Positions 25,777-34,069 are shown, numbered from the stretch's first letter. The stretch: DNA of 44,220 nt from Myxococcota bacterium (GCA_028278345.1 JANQEL010000127.1:1-44220); one strand, 5' to 3'. Numbers and translations: made by a program. The notes: generated by a model from the letters alone, not told the origin.

Positions 25777-27963
25777 ATGAGCGCACCCGTCTTCAGTTCG
25801 TCGTGGTATCGCGTGGCCGATCTGGTGCCGCGCCTACGCCCCCACGCCGAGATCCACCGCATGCACTTTCGGGGCGTGCGGTGGTATCTGCTGCAGGATC
25901 ACACCTCGGGGCGCTTCCACCGTTTCTCTCCCGCGGCACACACCCTCGTGAGCTTGATGAACGGGCGACGCACCCTCGCCGAAATCTGGAACATGGCGAG
26001 CGACCTGCTGGGTGACGACCTCCCGACCCAGGACGAGACGATTCGCCTGCTCAACCAGCTCTATCGCGCGAATGCTCTCGCGAGCGATGCGTCTTCGGAC
26101 GTGGGCGAGCTGGTCCGCCGCGACGAAACGACCCGCCGCCGCGCCTTCTGGGCCAACTTCAAGAGCCCCCTCGCGATCAAGCTTCCACTCTGGGATCCCG
26201 AGCTCACCCTCGAACGCATGGCGCCGATCGGGCGTCTGCTCTTCTCCTCGCCGGGGTTGGTGTTGTGGTTGGCGGTCGTCGTTCCGGCCCTGGTCCTCGC
26301 GCTGCAGAACTGGGCGGGGCTGACCGAGGGCGTCGGCGACCGCGTTCTCGCCGCGGAGAACGTCGCGCTCCTCTGGCTGAGCTTTCCCGTGGTCAAGCTG
26401 ATCCACGAGTTCGGCCACGGGCTCGCGGTGAAACGTTGGGGAGGTGAAGTGCACGAGATGGGGGTGATGTTCCTCGTCGGCGTGCCCGTCCCCTACGTCG
26501 ATGCTTCATCGTCCTCGGCGTTCCCCTCGAAGTGGTCGCGAGCGGTGGTCGGCGCGGCCGGCGTCTTCGTGGAACTGTTCGTCGCGGCCCTCGCGATGTT
26601 CGTCTGGCTCTCGGTCGAGCCGGGCAGCGTTCGGGCGGTGGCGTTCAACGTGATGTTGATCGCCGGGGTGTCGAGTCTCTTCTTCAACGGCAATCCGTTC
26701 CTGCGCTTCGACGCCTACTACGTCCTCTCGGATCTGATCGAGGTTCCGAACCTCGGCAATCGCGCCAACCAGTGGTGGGGCTACACGATCCAACACCGGC
26801 TGTTCAAGAAGCCCGACGCCGAGAACCCGGCGGATGGCGCCGGCGAAGCGGCGTGGCTCGGCTTCTATGCCGTGGGCGCCCTCGTCAATCGTCTGGTGAT
26901 CACCCTCACGATCGCGCTCTTCGTCGCGAGTGAGCTCTTCTTCATCGGTGTGTTGATTGCCGCCTGGTCCATCTCGCAGTTCGCGATCCTCCCGCTGCTG
27001 CGGCACCTGCGCTTCGTCTTCTTCGATGGACGGGTGCGCGCTGTGCGTGGCCGAGCGATCGGATGGACCCTGGGCGCGAGCGCGCTTCTGTTGCTCCTGC
27101 TCGGAGTGTTGCCGGCACCGAGTTGGACTCGCGCGGAAGGGGTGATCTGGGCGAACGACGAGGCGCTGGTACGCGCCGGCACCAACGGCGTCGTGGCGTC
27201 GTTCGCCGCGGCGCCGGGCGCGCACGTCGAGGCCGGCACGGCGCTGGTCGTGCTCGAAGATCGCGAACTCGTCGCCGAACACGAGATCGCATCGGCGAGC
27301 GTCCGCGCGAGCCAGGCCCAATACGATCTCGATCGCACCGAAGATCGCGTGCAGGCCGAGATCAGCCGGCAATCCCTCGAACATGCGCAGCGACAACTGG
27401 CGCGAACCGAGGAGGAGCTCGCCGACCTCGAGATCCGGGCCGATAGCGCGGGTTGGTTCCTCGTCGAGCGTCCCGCCGATTGGCAGGGCCGCTACGTGAG
27501 ACGCGGCGAGATCGTGGGCTACGTCATGCCCTTCGATCCCGTCGTCGTACGCGTCGCCGTGCCCGCCGATGCGGTCGACTTCGTTCGCAATCGCACGACG
27601 AGCGTCGAGGTGCGCCTGTCGGAAGAGATCGAAACGGTTCGCGCCGCGCGAATCATCGCTGAGGTTCCCGCGGCCACCGACGAACTGCCGAGCCCGGCGC
27701 TCTCGATCGAAGGGGGCGGAGAGATCGCCCTCGATCCCACGGCCGAAACCACCGGCCGCGCGTTCGAGCGCTACTTCGTCTTCGACCTCGAAGTCGACTT
27801 CATCGGCGGGCACGCCGGCGCGAACGACGATGCCGCAGCAGCGTTGCGACCCGTGGGTGTCGGCGGGCGCGTCTACGTGCGCTTCGCCCACGACCCCGAG
27901 CCGGTGCTGGTCCAGCTCTATCGCGGTGCGCGACGTCTCCTGCTTTCCCAGTTCAACGTCTGA
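25777..27963 (+). CDS. PqqD-like / M50 metalloprotease / HlyD fusion protein
   Basis: This is a 728-residue, multi-spanning protein. Residues about 20-110 resemble a PqqD-type peptide-binding winged helix (YLLQDHTSGRFHRFSPAAHT, then LMNGRRTLAEIWNMA). Residues about 150-450 are an M50 (site-2 protease) membrane domain with the zinc motif HEFGH at 210-214 and the second-ligand motif NPFLRFDAYY with Asp312, between several hydrophobic helices. After the last helix (around 433-450), residues about 455-725 form a HlyD-type adaptor with a lipoyl-like half-motif, a coiled coil and a beta-barrel. Related M50-HlyD proteins are known near bacterial exporters, but their mechanism is poorly described. 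It starts at ATG 25777 with GGAAG just upstream, 19 bp after the GAF-HlyD gene. Inferred role: inner-membrane core of the giant protein's export route, perhaps also cutting its leader. Confidence 0.85.
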   Translation: MSAPVFSSSWYRVADLVPRLRPHAEIHRMHFRGVRWYLLQDHTSGRFHRFSPAAHTLVSLMNGRRTLAEIWNMASDLLGDDLPTQDETIRLLNQLYRANALASDASSDVGELVRRDETTRRRAFWANFKSPLAIKLPLWDPELTLERMAPIGRLLFSSPGLVLWLAVVVPALVLALQNWAGLTEGVGDRVLAAENVALLWLSFPVVKLIHEFGHGLAVKRWGGEVHEMGVMFLVGVPVPYVDASSSSAFPSKWSRAVVGAAGVFVELFVAALAMFVWLSVEPGSVRAVAFNVMLIAGVSSLFFNGNPFLRFDAYYVLSDLIEVPNLGNRANQWWGYTIQHRLFKKPDAENPADGAGEAAWLGFYAVGALVNRLVITLTIALFVASELFFIGVLIAAWSISQFAILPLLRHLRFVFFDGRVRAVRGRAIGWTLGASALLLLLLGVLPAPSWTRAEGVIWANDEALVRAGTNGVVASFAAAPGAHVEAGTALVVLEDRELVAEHEIASASVRASQAQYDLDRTEDRVQAEISRQSLEHAQRQLARTEEELADLEIRADSAGWFLVERPADWQGRYVRRGEIVGYVMPFDPVVVRVAVPADAVDFVRNRTTSVEVRLSEEIETVRAARIIAEVPAATDELPSPALSIEGGGEIALDPTAETTGRAFERYFVFDLEVDFIGGHAGANDDAAAALRPVGVGGRVYVRFAHDPEPVLVQLYRGARRLLLSQFNV

Positions 27964-27970
27964 GAGATCC

Positions 27971-29962
27971 TTGGCCAACACCCTCTTCCATCCTTCCGAC
28001 GTCCGCGGCCTCTACGCCGAGCGCCCGCTCTCGAGTGCCGGAAAGCTCGACGACGCGCTGGCCCGATGGCGGGGCTTCGTCACGTTCGTGCGCGAAGCGA
28101 GACGCTCGAGCCTCGACGCGATGGAGCGACGCGTCGACGCCCAGGCGATCGGCCTCGACACGCGATCCGATGCGGAGTTGGCGGAGGCGGTTCGAGGCGT
28201 CTCCCAACGCCTGCGCAAGGAGGGCTTCGTCGACGAGGCGGTATTGCAGGGCTTCGCCCTGATTCGCGAGGCGGCGTCGCGCACCCTCGGCATGCGACAT
28301 CACGACAGCCAGCTACTGGGCGGCATGCATCTGCTCTTCGGAAAGCTCGTCGAGATGGAAACGGGCGAAGGCAAGACGCTGACCGCCACGCTTCCCGCTG
28401 CGGTGGCGGCTCTCGCGGGTGTGCCCGTCCACGTGGTCAGCGTGAACGACTACCTCACCGAGCGCGACGCTGAGACGATGCGCCCCCTCTACGAATTCCT
28501 GGGCCTGCGCGTCGCCCACGTGATCGAAGGGATGGAGCCCGAAGAGCGCATCCCGGCCTATCGCGCCGACATCACCTACGTGACGAACAAACAGCTCGCC
28601 TTCGACTTCCTTCGCGATCGCCTCGCGCTCTCGGTGCGTCGCGAAGAGATGCGCATCCGCTTCGAAGCCCTCGCGGTGAAGGACGCGACCGTTCGGCGCC
28701 TGCTGCTGCGCGGGCTCGGCTTCGCGATCGTCGACGAGGCGGACAGCATCCTGATCGACGAGGCGCGCACCCCGCTGATCCTCTCGGCACCCGACGACGA
28801 ATCCGACGCCGGCGAGCTCTACGAACAAGCGCTCGAACTGGCGACTGAACTCGACGAAGGCGTCGACTTCGAGCTCTCGCTTTCGGACTCGCGCGCGGTC
28901 ATCACTCCTCGCGGTCGCGAACGCATCGATGGAGCGGCCGATCGCTGGGGCGGCCTGTGGACCGGAAGGCGGCGACGCGAAGAGCTCGCCACCCAGGCCC
29001 TGCTCGTGCTCCACGCATTCAAGCGGGACGAGCAGTACCTGGTGCGCGACGGCAAGATCCAGGTGATCGACGAATACACGGGGCGCGTGATGGCCGATCG
29101 CGCCTGGGGGCGCGGCATCCAGCAGATGCTCGAAGCCAAGGAAGGCGTCGAACTCACCGGTGTTCGCGAACCCCTCGCCCGCATCAGCTATCAGCGCTTC
29201 TTCGGTCGCTACCTCCATCTCGCCGGGATGACGGGCACGGCCACCGAAGTCGCGGGTGAGCTGCGCGCCACCTACGGGCTGCGCAGCGTCAAGGTGCCCA
29301 CCCATCGCCCGCGTCAACGCATCGATCGGGGCGTTCGCGTCTTCGCCACCCTCGACGAGAAGTGGGAGGCCTGCGCCGATCGCGTGGAGCAGCTCGTGGC
29401 AGCGGGTCACCCGGTACTGGTGGGAACGAAATCCGTTGCAGCTTCCGAGGCCGTCAGCAGTGTGATGTCCCGTCGCGGCATCGACCATCAGTTGTTGACC
29501 GCGAAACAGGACGAAGACGAAGCCTCGATCGTCGCCCGGGCTGGCGAGGCCCGCAGGGTCACCGTCGCGACCAACATGGCGGGGCGCGGCACCGACATCC
29601 CGCTCGGACCCGGGGTCGCCGAAGTCGGGGGCCTCGCAGTGCTCGTCACCGAACGCCACGACGCCGGGCGCATCGATCGCCAGCTTGCAGGCCGCTGTGG
29701 ACGCCAGGGCGACCCGGGGAGCTTCGAAGCCCTGCTCTCCCTCGAGGACGCCGTGCTCGAGACCTTCGGCCGACACCACCTCGACGATCTGCTGCGCAGG
29801 CTTGCGCCCCTCGAATCGGCCCTCGGCCAACGAATCGCGCGCAATTCGATCGAGCGAGCCCAGCGACGCGCCGAAGCGATTCATCGCAGGCTGCGTCGCG
29901 AGGTATTGCGCGCCGACCGCGAACTCGAAGATCTTCTGGCGTTTTCCGGAAAAGGCGAATGA
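27971..29962 (+). CDS. Short SecA-like translocase ATPase (SecA paralogue)
   Basis: This 663-residue SecA-family protein starts at TTG 27971 (GAGAG 4 nt upstream), 7 bp after the M50 gene. SecA motor motifs are intact: METGEGKT Walker A (GEGKT 132-136), DEAD box 255-258 followed by ILIDEARTPL, AGMTGTA, ATNMAGRGTDI (533-543) and a GRCGRQGD arginine-finger region near 575-582. The preprotein-binding insertion between ARTPL and DEYTGRVM is present. Only about 80 residues follow the last motor motif, so the helical scaffold with its two-helix finger is mostly missing, as is the zinc-binding tail. Housekeeping SecA is usually 830-950 residues. The context and truncation point to a dedicated accessory SecA. 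The substrate is probably the giant protein, which is inference; a SecY partner is not in the window. Confidence 0.88.
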   Translation: MANTLFHPSDVRGLYAERPLSSAGKLDDALARWRGFVTFVREARRSSLDAMERRVDAQAIGLDTRSDAELAEAVRGVSQRLRKEGFVDEAVLQGFALIREAASRTLGMRHHDSQLLGGMHLLFGKLVEMETGEGKTLTATLPAAVAALAGVPVHVVSVNDYLTERDAETMRPLYEFLGLRVAHVIEGMEPEERIPAYRADITYVTNKQLAFDFLRDRLALSVRREEMRIRFEALAVKDATVRRLLLRGLGFAIVDEADSILIDEARTPLILSAPDDESDAGELYEQALELATELDEGVDFELSLSDSRAVITPRGRERIDGAADRWGGLWTGRRRREELATQALLVLHAFKRDEQYLVRDGKIQVIDEYTGRVMADRAWGRGIQQMLEAKEGVELTGVREPLARISYQRFFGRYLHLAGMTGTATEVAGELRATYGLRSVKVPTHRPRQRIDRGVRVFATLDEKWEACADRVEQLVAAGHPVLVGTKSVAASEAVSSVMSRRGIDHQLLTAKQDEDEASIVARAGEARRVTVATNMAGRGTDIPLGPGVAEVGGLAVLVTERHDAGRIDRQLAGRCGRQGDPGSFEALLSLEDAVLETFGRHHLDDLLRRLAPLESALGQRIARNSIERAQRRAEAIHRRLRREVLRADRELEDLLAFSGKGE

Positions 29963-29973
29963 AGGGGAGAATG

Positions 29974-30708
29974 ATGAAATCCACCCGGGTACTTCTGCTC
30001 GCCTGCGCGATCTTCTTCGCCGCCACCCCCGCCCTCGCCGCCGACAGCTACGAGTGTCTGATCGAAGCCCACGTCGACGTGAGCGTGAGCGCCTCCGTCC
30101 AGGGCGTGGTAGAGAAGGTCCGCGTCGAACGCGGAGACGACGTAAAGAAGGGCGACGTGCTGATCGAACTCGTCGACGGCATCGAAACCGCCGCCTACGA
30201 ACTCGCGAAGGCGCGCTCGGATTTCGCGGAGCGAACCAATCAGCGCAACGCCGAGTTGGTCGAAGAGAAGCTGATCTCGAGCAACGAGAAGGATTCCCTC
30301 GAGACCGATGCACTCCTCGCGCGGCTACAGACGCGCGAAGCCGAAGAGGTGCTGAAGTTGCGCACCATCCGCAGTCCGATCGCCGGGGTCGTCGCCAGCG
30401 TGGCGATCGAAGCCGGCGAATTCGTCGACGAACGCGAGATCGTGCGGGTCGTGCAGATCGATCCATTGAATGTCGAGGTCGTTCTTCCCGTCTCTCTCTA
30501 CGGGAAGATCCAGCCGGGCTCGGTCGGAGAGGTCCGCCCCGAGCGGCCGTTCGACCGCGTGTACGAAGCGAAGGTCGTGATCGCAGACCGCGTCGTCGAC
30601 GCGGCGAGCGGCACCTTTGGCGTACGCTTGGAGTTGCCGAACGAGGACGGCAAGCTCCCCGCCGGCCTGAAGTGCCAGATTTCCTTTCCCGAAGCCCCCG
30701 CGAACTGA
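29974..30708 (+). CDS. Periplasmic HlyD/RND-type adaptor with signal peptide
   Basis: This 244-residue protein has a clear signal peptide (KSTRVLLLACAIFFAATPALA), so unlike the other two adaptors it is periplasmic or outer-membrane-associated. It has the split lipoyl motif (VQGVVEKVRVERGDDVKKGD and IRSPIAGVVASVAIEAGEFV) around a short alpha-hairpin, then a beta-barrel region (VVLPVSLYGKIQPGSVGEV). ATGs at 29959, 29971 and 29974 are in frame. I chose 29974 because GGGGAG ends 4 nt upstream; the ATG at 29959 overlaps the SecA-like stop. It could be a stacking adaptor between the fused HlyD proteins and TolC. Confidence 0.82.
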   Translation: MKSTRVLLLACAIFFAATPALAADSYECLIEAHVDVSVSASVQGVVEKVRVERGDDVKKGDVLIELVDGIETAAYELAKARSDFAERTNQRNAELVEEKLISSNEKDSLETDALLARLQTREAEEVLKLRTIRSPIAGVVASVAIEAGEFVDEREIVRVVQIDPLNVEVVLPVSLYGKIQPGSVGEVRPERPFDRVYEAKVVIADRVVDAASGTFGVRLELPNEDGKLPAGLKCQISFPEAPAN

Positions 30709-30722
30709 ACCCGGAGAAGCGC

Positions 30723-31667
30723 GTGACTCATCGAAGCCCACTGCGGGCGCTGGGGCTGGCACTCGTCTGGCTCGCCACGATCCAACTGATGCCCCTCGCT
30801 GCAGCAGCCGAGTCGGCCACGGGATCCAATCTCGAGCTCGAGTTCCAGACCGCGCTCGCGAACGAGAGCGCTGTGCAACTCCACATCGGCCGCGCGGGCA
30901 TCATCAAGATGTTCCTCGATCCCGACGACCCGATGGTCACCAGGCGGCTCGTCCACGAGAAAGCCTGGGAGCCCAACGAGACTTCCTGGTTCTTGAAGCG
31001 GGTGAGGCAGGGGGCCGTCGTCGTCGATGTGGGTGCGAACGTCGGTTACTACACGCTGATCGCGGGGAAGATCGTCGGGGCCGAAGGCAGGGTCTACGCC
31101 TTCGAACCCGACCCCGTTGCGTTCAGCATCCTCGAGCGCAACGTGCGACTCAACGGGTTGACCAACGTGGTGCTCGAGCAGAAGGCCGCTTCGAACGAAG
31201 CCGGATCGATTCGCCTCTATCTCTCGAAAGAGAACCGCGGCGACCACCGGATCTTCGATCCGGGCGAGAGCCGCCAGTCGATCGAGATCGAGGCCGTCGC
31301 CCTCGACGACTACTTCGACGGTCGGGAAAGTCGCGTCGACTTCGTCAAGGTCGACACCCAGGGCGCGGAAGCCGTGATCGTCGACGGCCTGGATCGCCTG
31401 ATCCGCGAGAACGATCGGATCGAACTCGTCGTCGAGTTCTGGCCGAAGGCGCTCGACCAGTTCGGCCGGGATTCGGACGCCTTCCTCGCCAAACTCGAGG
31501 GCTATGGCTTTCGCTTCTACAGCCTCGGCGTCTGGGGCAAGCCGCGGCCACTGCGGCTCGTCACATCCAGCGAACTCTCCGAGAAGCTCACCGTCGAGAA
31601 CGAGAGCTTCACGAATCTATTGCTGGTCCGGCCTGCGCCCTCGAGCGGCCCCGACGCGCCCAACTAA
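30723..31667 (+). CDS. FkbM-family methyltransferase with predicted signal peptide
   Basis: This 314-residue protein starts at GTG 30723 (GGAG 6 nt upstream), 14 bp after the adaptor gene. An N-terminal hydrophobic segment (ALGLALVWLATIQLMPLAAAA) looks like a signal peptide or membrane anchor. The rest is a Rossmann methyltransferase of the FkbM type: SAM loop VVVDVGANVGYYTL, acidic end of strand 2 in YAFEPDP, and the family motif FVKVDTQGAE. FkbM enzymes are usually cytoplasmic O-methyltransferases acting on sugars or polyketides. Either the anchor holds it on the cytoplasmic face or it acts outside, where SAM is not expected. Its stop overlaps the convergent DUF1232 gene by 4 bp. It may modify the giant protein or a surface glycan, which is inference. 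Confidence 0.8.
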   Translation: MTHRSPLRALGLALVWLATIQLMPLAAAAESATGSNLELEFQTALANESAVQLHIGRAGIIKMFLDPDDPMVTRRLVHEKAWEPNETSWFLKRVRQGAVVVDVGANVGYYTLIAGKIVGAEGRVYAFEPDPVAFSILERNVRLNGLTNVVLEQKAASNEAGSIRLYLSKENRGDHRIFDPGESRQSIEIEAVALDDYFDGRESRVDFVKVDTQGAEAVIVDGLDRLIRENDRIELVVEFWPKALDQFGRDSDAFLAKLEGYGFRFYSLGVWGKPRPLRLVTSSELSEKLTVENESFTNLLLVRPAPSSGPDAPN

Positions 31668-32134
31668 CCGCGAACCACCCGGCGCAGCACTTCGGGCAGC
31701 CGACTCGTCACCTGCTCGTCCGTCCACTCGGTCACGCGATGGATCGCGTCGAGGGCGTCGCCCTGCCCCGCCCAGTGGAAGCGAACGACGTCGGGGTGCA
31801 CACTCTTCAGCAGACGCGAGAGCGCGGTGCCGACGACCAGCAGGTCATCGATCAAGCCGATCGGCCCCAGGATGACTTCGGGTAGAAGCTCGATGGGCGA
31901 GAGCACGTAACCCACGCCCAGCCCCGCGATCAGCTTGGCGCCGATCGGCACGCGCGGATCGCGCGCCAATCGGAAGAGCAGCACCGCAAGATCGGGTAAC
32001 AGGAGCAAAAGATCGGCGAGCGAACTGCCGACACCCATGCGCGGTACGACGACGGACGCGCGCAGGCGATCGTAGAAACGCTCCTCTCGCGGATTGAGTT
32101 CGATCTCGATCAGGGGTTCGCGGGCAGAAGCCAT
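31664..32134 (-). CDS. DUF1232 (YkvA-like) membrane protein
   Basis: This 156-residue protein carries the DUF1232 signature: a helix start (ARDPRVPIGAKLIAGLGVGYV), then LSPIELLPEVI, then the LGPIGLIDDLLVVG hairpin. The family consists of small helical membrane proteins of unknown function. The N-terminal third is amphipathic with a hydrophobic stretch (LADLLLLLPDLAVLLF). The start at ATG 32134 faces the divergent hydrolase-like gene. It is convergent with the FkbM gene and ends the co-directional secretion block. Confidence 0.8.
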   Translation of the reverse strand: MASAREPLIEIELNPREERFYDRLRASVVVPRMGVGSSLADLLLLLPDLAVLLFRLARDPRVPIGAKLIAGLGVGYVLSPIELLPEVILGPIGLIDDLLVVGTALSRLLKSVHPDVVRFHWAGQGDALDAIHRVTEWTDEQVTSRLPEVLRRVVRG

Positions 32135-32206
32135 CGTGTGTCTCGCTCGGGGCGCGTCCGAATCGATGTCCGATCCGTGCTATATCCTACTCCCCAAAGG
32201 GTTTCC

Positions 32207-32929
32207 GTGGTCGAGCAAAGCGCGCAGTTCAAAGAGTTCGAAATTCCCCTTCCCGAGAGTGTCGGCGGAATCGAACGGGTCTCGGCCGTGATGGGGATCC
32301 CCGAGTGGTGGCCCACCTGTCAGCGCATCGCGATGGTGCTGGCCCACGACGCCGGTGCCGACATCCACCACCCGATGCTCGAGCACCTGCAGCAGCGGCT
32401 CACCCACGAGAAGTTCCTCACCCTGCGCTTCAACTTTCCCTTCGCGGAACTCTCCGAGCACCCCACCCACGATTCGGGGGAGACCCTGCTCCGCACCTTC
32501 CGCGCGGCAATCGGCGCCCTGCTCCACGATCCGACCTCGGCCCCGGCGCACATCTTCATCGGCGGGCATGGCCTCGGTGCCGCCGTGGCGGCCCAGATCG
32601 CCACGACCCAGATCCGCATCGAGGGCACCTTCCTGCTGAGCTTCCCGCTGCACCCGCCTGGGGAGCCCGAGAAGGTGAGCGCCGAGCAGCTCTATCGCAT
32701 CACCTCGCCCACCCTCTTCGTGCAGGGGAGCCGCGATCAGCACTGTGATCTCTCGGTGTTGAAGCAGGTGGTGAGGCGGATGGGCACGACCATCGAAGTG
32801 CGCAGCGTCCACGAGGCCGACGAGGATTTCACGGTGCCGGGAGAGTCGCTCCGCAGCCCCGACGAGATCTACGACGAGGTCTTCGACTACCTGCTCAAGT
32901 GGAGCGACAAGCACCACGCGGCGAGCTGA
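32207..32929 (+). CDS. Alpha/beta-hydrolase-fold protein lacking Ser and His (KANL3/Tex30-like)
   Basis: This 240-residue protein has the dienelactone-hydrolase-like fold of the bacterial KANL3/Tex30 group: IAMVLAHDAGADIHHP, LRFNFPFAELS, IFIGGHGLGAAVAAQIA, LLSFPLHPPG, LFVQGSRDQHC and a final helix. At the nucleophile elbow the usual GG-[KR]-S-[ML]-G reads GGHGLG, so Gly122 replaces the catalytic Ser. The usual ADHSF reads ADEDF, so Glu206 replaces the catalytic His. The Asp strand (GSRDQ) remains. It is probably a non-catalytic binding protein or uses other chemistry. The start GTG 32207 has AAAGGG 5 nt upstream; an in-frame GTG at 32138 would add 23 residues and nearly meet the divergent gene. 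Confidence 0.78.
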   Translation: MVEQSAQFKEFEIPLPESVGGIERVSAVMGIPEWWPTCQRIAMVLAHDAGADIHHPMLEHLQQRLTHEKFLTLRFNFPFAELSEHPTHDSGETLLRTFRAAIGALLHDPTSAPAHIFIGGHGLGAAVAAQIATTQIRIEGTFLLSFPLHPPGEPEKVSAEQLYRITSPTLFVQGSRDQHCDLSVLKQVVRRMGTTIEVRSVHEADEDFTVPGESLRSPDEIYDEVFDYLLKWSDKHHAAS

Positions 32930-33014
32930 CCCGGGCGCCTCACGGCCCGCTGCGACCCCGCCCCAAACCGCGAAAAGTGACCCGAATCCGGGGTTTCCCG
33001 GCGCTTCGCGGCCG

Positions 33015-33043
33015 TTGAAATGGGGTGTGCCCTCCGTTAGGGT
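33015..33043 (+). promoter_or_regulatory. Candidate promoter for etfBA
   Basis: TTGAAA (33015-33020) is followed by exactly 17 bp and then TAGGGT (33038-33043), about 140 bp before the etfB start. The -35 is good (5 of 6 to TTGACA) and the -10 weak (3 of 6 to TATAAT). It lies in the 251-bp gap after the hydrolase-like gene, which otherwise shows no feature I recognise. Confidence 0.4.
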
Positions 33044-33180
33044 TCCGGCCGCTTCAGGGCTCCCGGGGATCCCCCCGACGCGAGCCCGCCCACACGCAGC
33101 GTCCACCACATCGAAAGCACCAACCGCATCGATGGCGACGCTGCAATTACCCTCATCACGATTCCGGAGGTTCATCCCCC

Positions 33181-33957
33181 ATGAAGGTCATGGTGTGTCT
33201 CAAGCAGGTCCCGCACCAGGATGCACGGCTCGACGTCAACGCCGACGGCACCTGGATCCAGGACGGCAACATCAAGTTCGAAATCAACAGCTACGACACG
33301 TACGCACTCGAAGAGGCGCTCAAGATCAAGGACGCCGGTGAGGCGGACGTCGTGGTCGTCTCCATCGGGCCCGATCGCGTGACCCAGGCCCTGCGCACGG
33401 CCCTCGGCATGGGCGCCGACCGCGCCATCCACGTGAAGGACGACGACGCCGATCTCAGCGACACGCTGGGTTGCGCCAAGATCCTCGCGGCGATCGCCAA
33501 GGAAGAGAACCCGGACATGATCTTCACGGGCTTCATGTCGGACGACGGCAACTTCTCGGCCGTGCCCCCGATGCTCGCGGAGCTCCTCGACATGCCGTCC
33601 GCCACGGGCGTGCTCGGCACCGAGGTCGGCGATTCGCTCAAGTGCGAGCGCGAACTCGAAGGCGGTGCCCTCGAAGTCGTCGAGCTGCCGAAGCCCTGCC
33701 TCGCCGCCATCCAGACGGGCGCGAACCAGGTCCGCTACGCCTCGCTGAAGGGCATCATGCAGGCCAAGAAGAAGCCGGTCGACGTGAAGACGATGGCCGA
33801 CCTCGGCGTTTCCGACGCCGGCTCGGGCGCCGTCAAGGCGAAGATCGAGAAGGTCTACGTCCCGGCGAAGGGCGACAGCGCCGAAATCCTCAGCGGCTCG
33901 ACGGACGAAGTCGTCGGTCAGCTCGTCACCAAGATCAAGGAACTCGGCCTGCTGTAG
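33181..33957 (+). CDS. etfB: Electron transfer flavoprotein, beta subunit
   Basis: This 258-residue protein, the usual size for EtfB, opens with MKVMVCLKQVPHQDARLDV and shows the N-IKFEINSYDTYALEEALKIKD region, the VVVSIGPDRVTQALRTALGMGADRA segment, FTGFMSDDGNFSAVPPMLA and the AMP-site region CLAAIQTGANQVRYASLKGIMQAKKKP. EtfB binds AMP and pairs with EtfA to pass electrons from acyl-CoA and related dehydrogenases to the quinone pool. GGAGG lies 10 nt before ATG 33181. etfA follows after 112 bp on the same strand and is probably co-transcribed; a terminator follows etfA, not etfB. Confidence 0.95.
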   Translation: MKVMVCLKQVPHQDARLDVNADGTWIQDGNIKFEINSYDTYALEEALKIKDAGEADVVVVSIGPDRVTQALRTALGMGADRAIHVKDDDADLSDTLGCAKILAAIAKEENPDMIFTGFMSDDGNFSAVPPMLAELLDMPSATGVLGTEVGDSLKCERELEGGALEVVELPKPCLAAIQTGANQVRYASLKGIMQAKKKPVDVKTMADLGVSDAGSGAVKAKIEKVYVPAKGDSAEILSGSTDEVVGQLVTKIKELGLL

Positions 33958-34069
33958 TCCGCCTGCTTCCGCGGCTCCGCCGCACGCAGACGGGGGATAG
34001 CATTCGAGTCGAAACGGCCCGTGCTCCTCATGCATTGGGTGAGCGGGCCCTGAAAGAGAGAATTCAACC

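Noticed and set aside
28313..30466. A 717-codon minus-strand frame opposite the SecA-like gene.
   Set aside because: Its N-terminal part is Arg/Pro-rich and the rest mirrors the sense codons; the sense strand has full SecA motifs.
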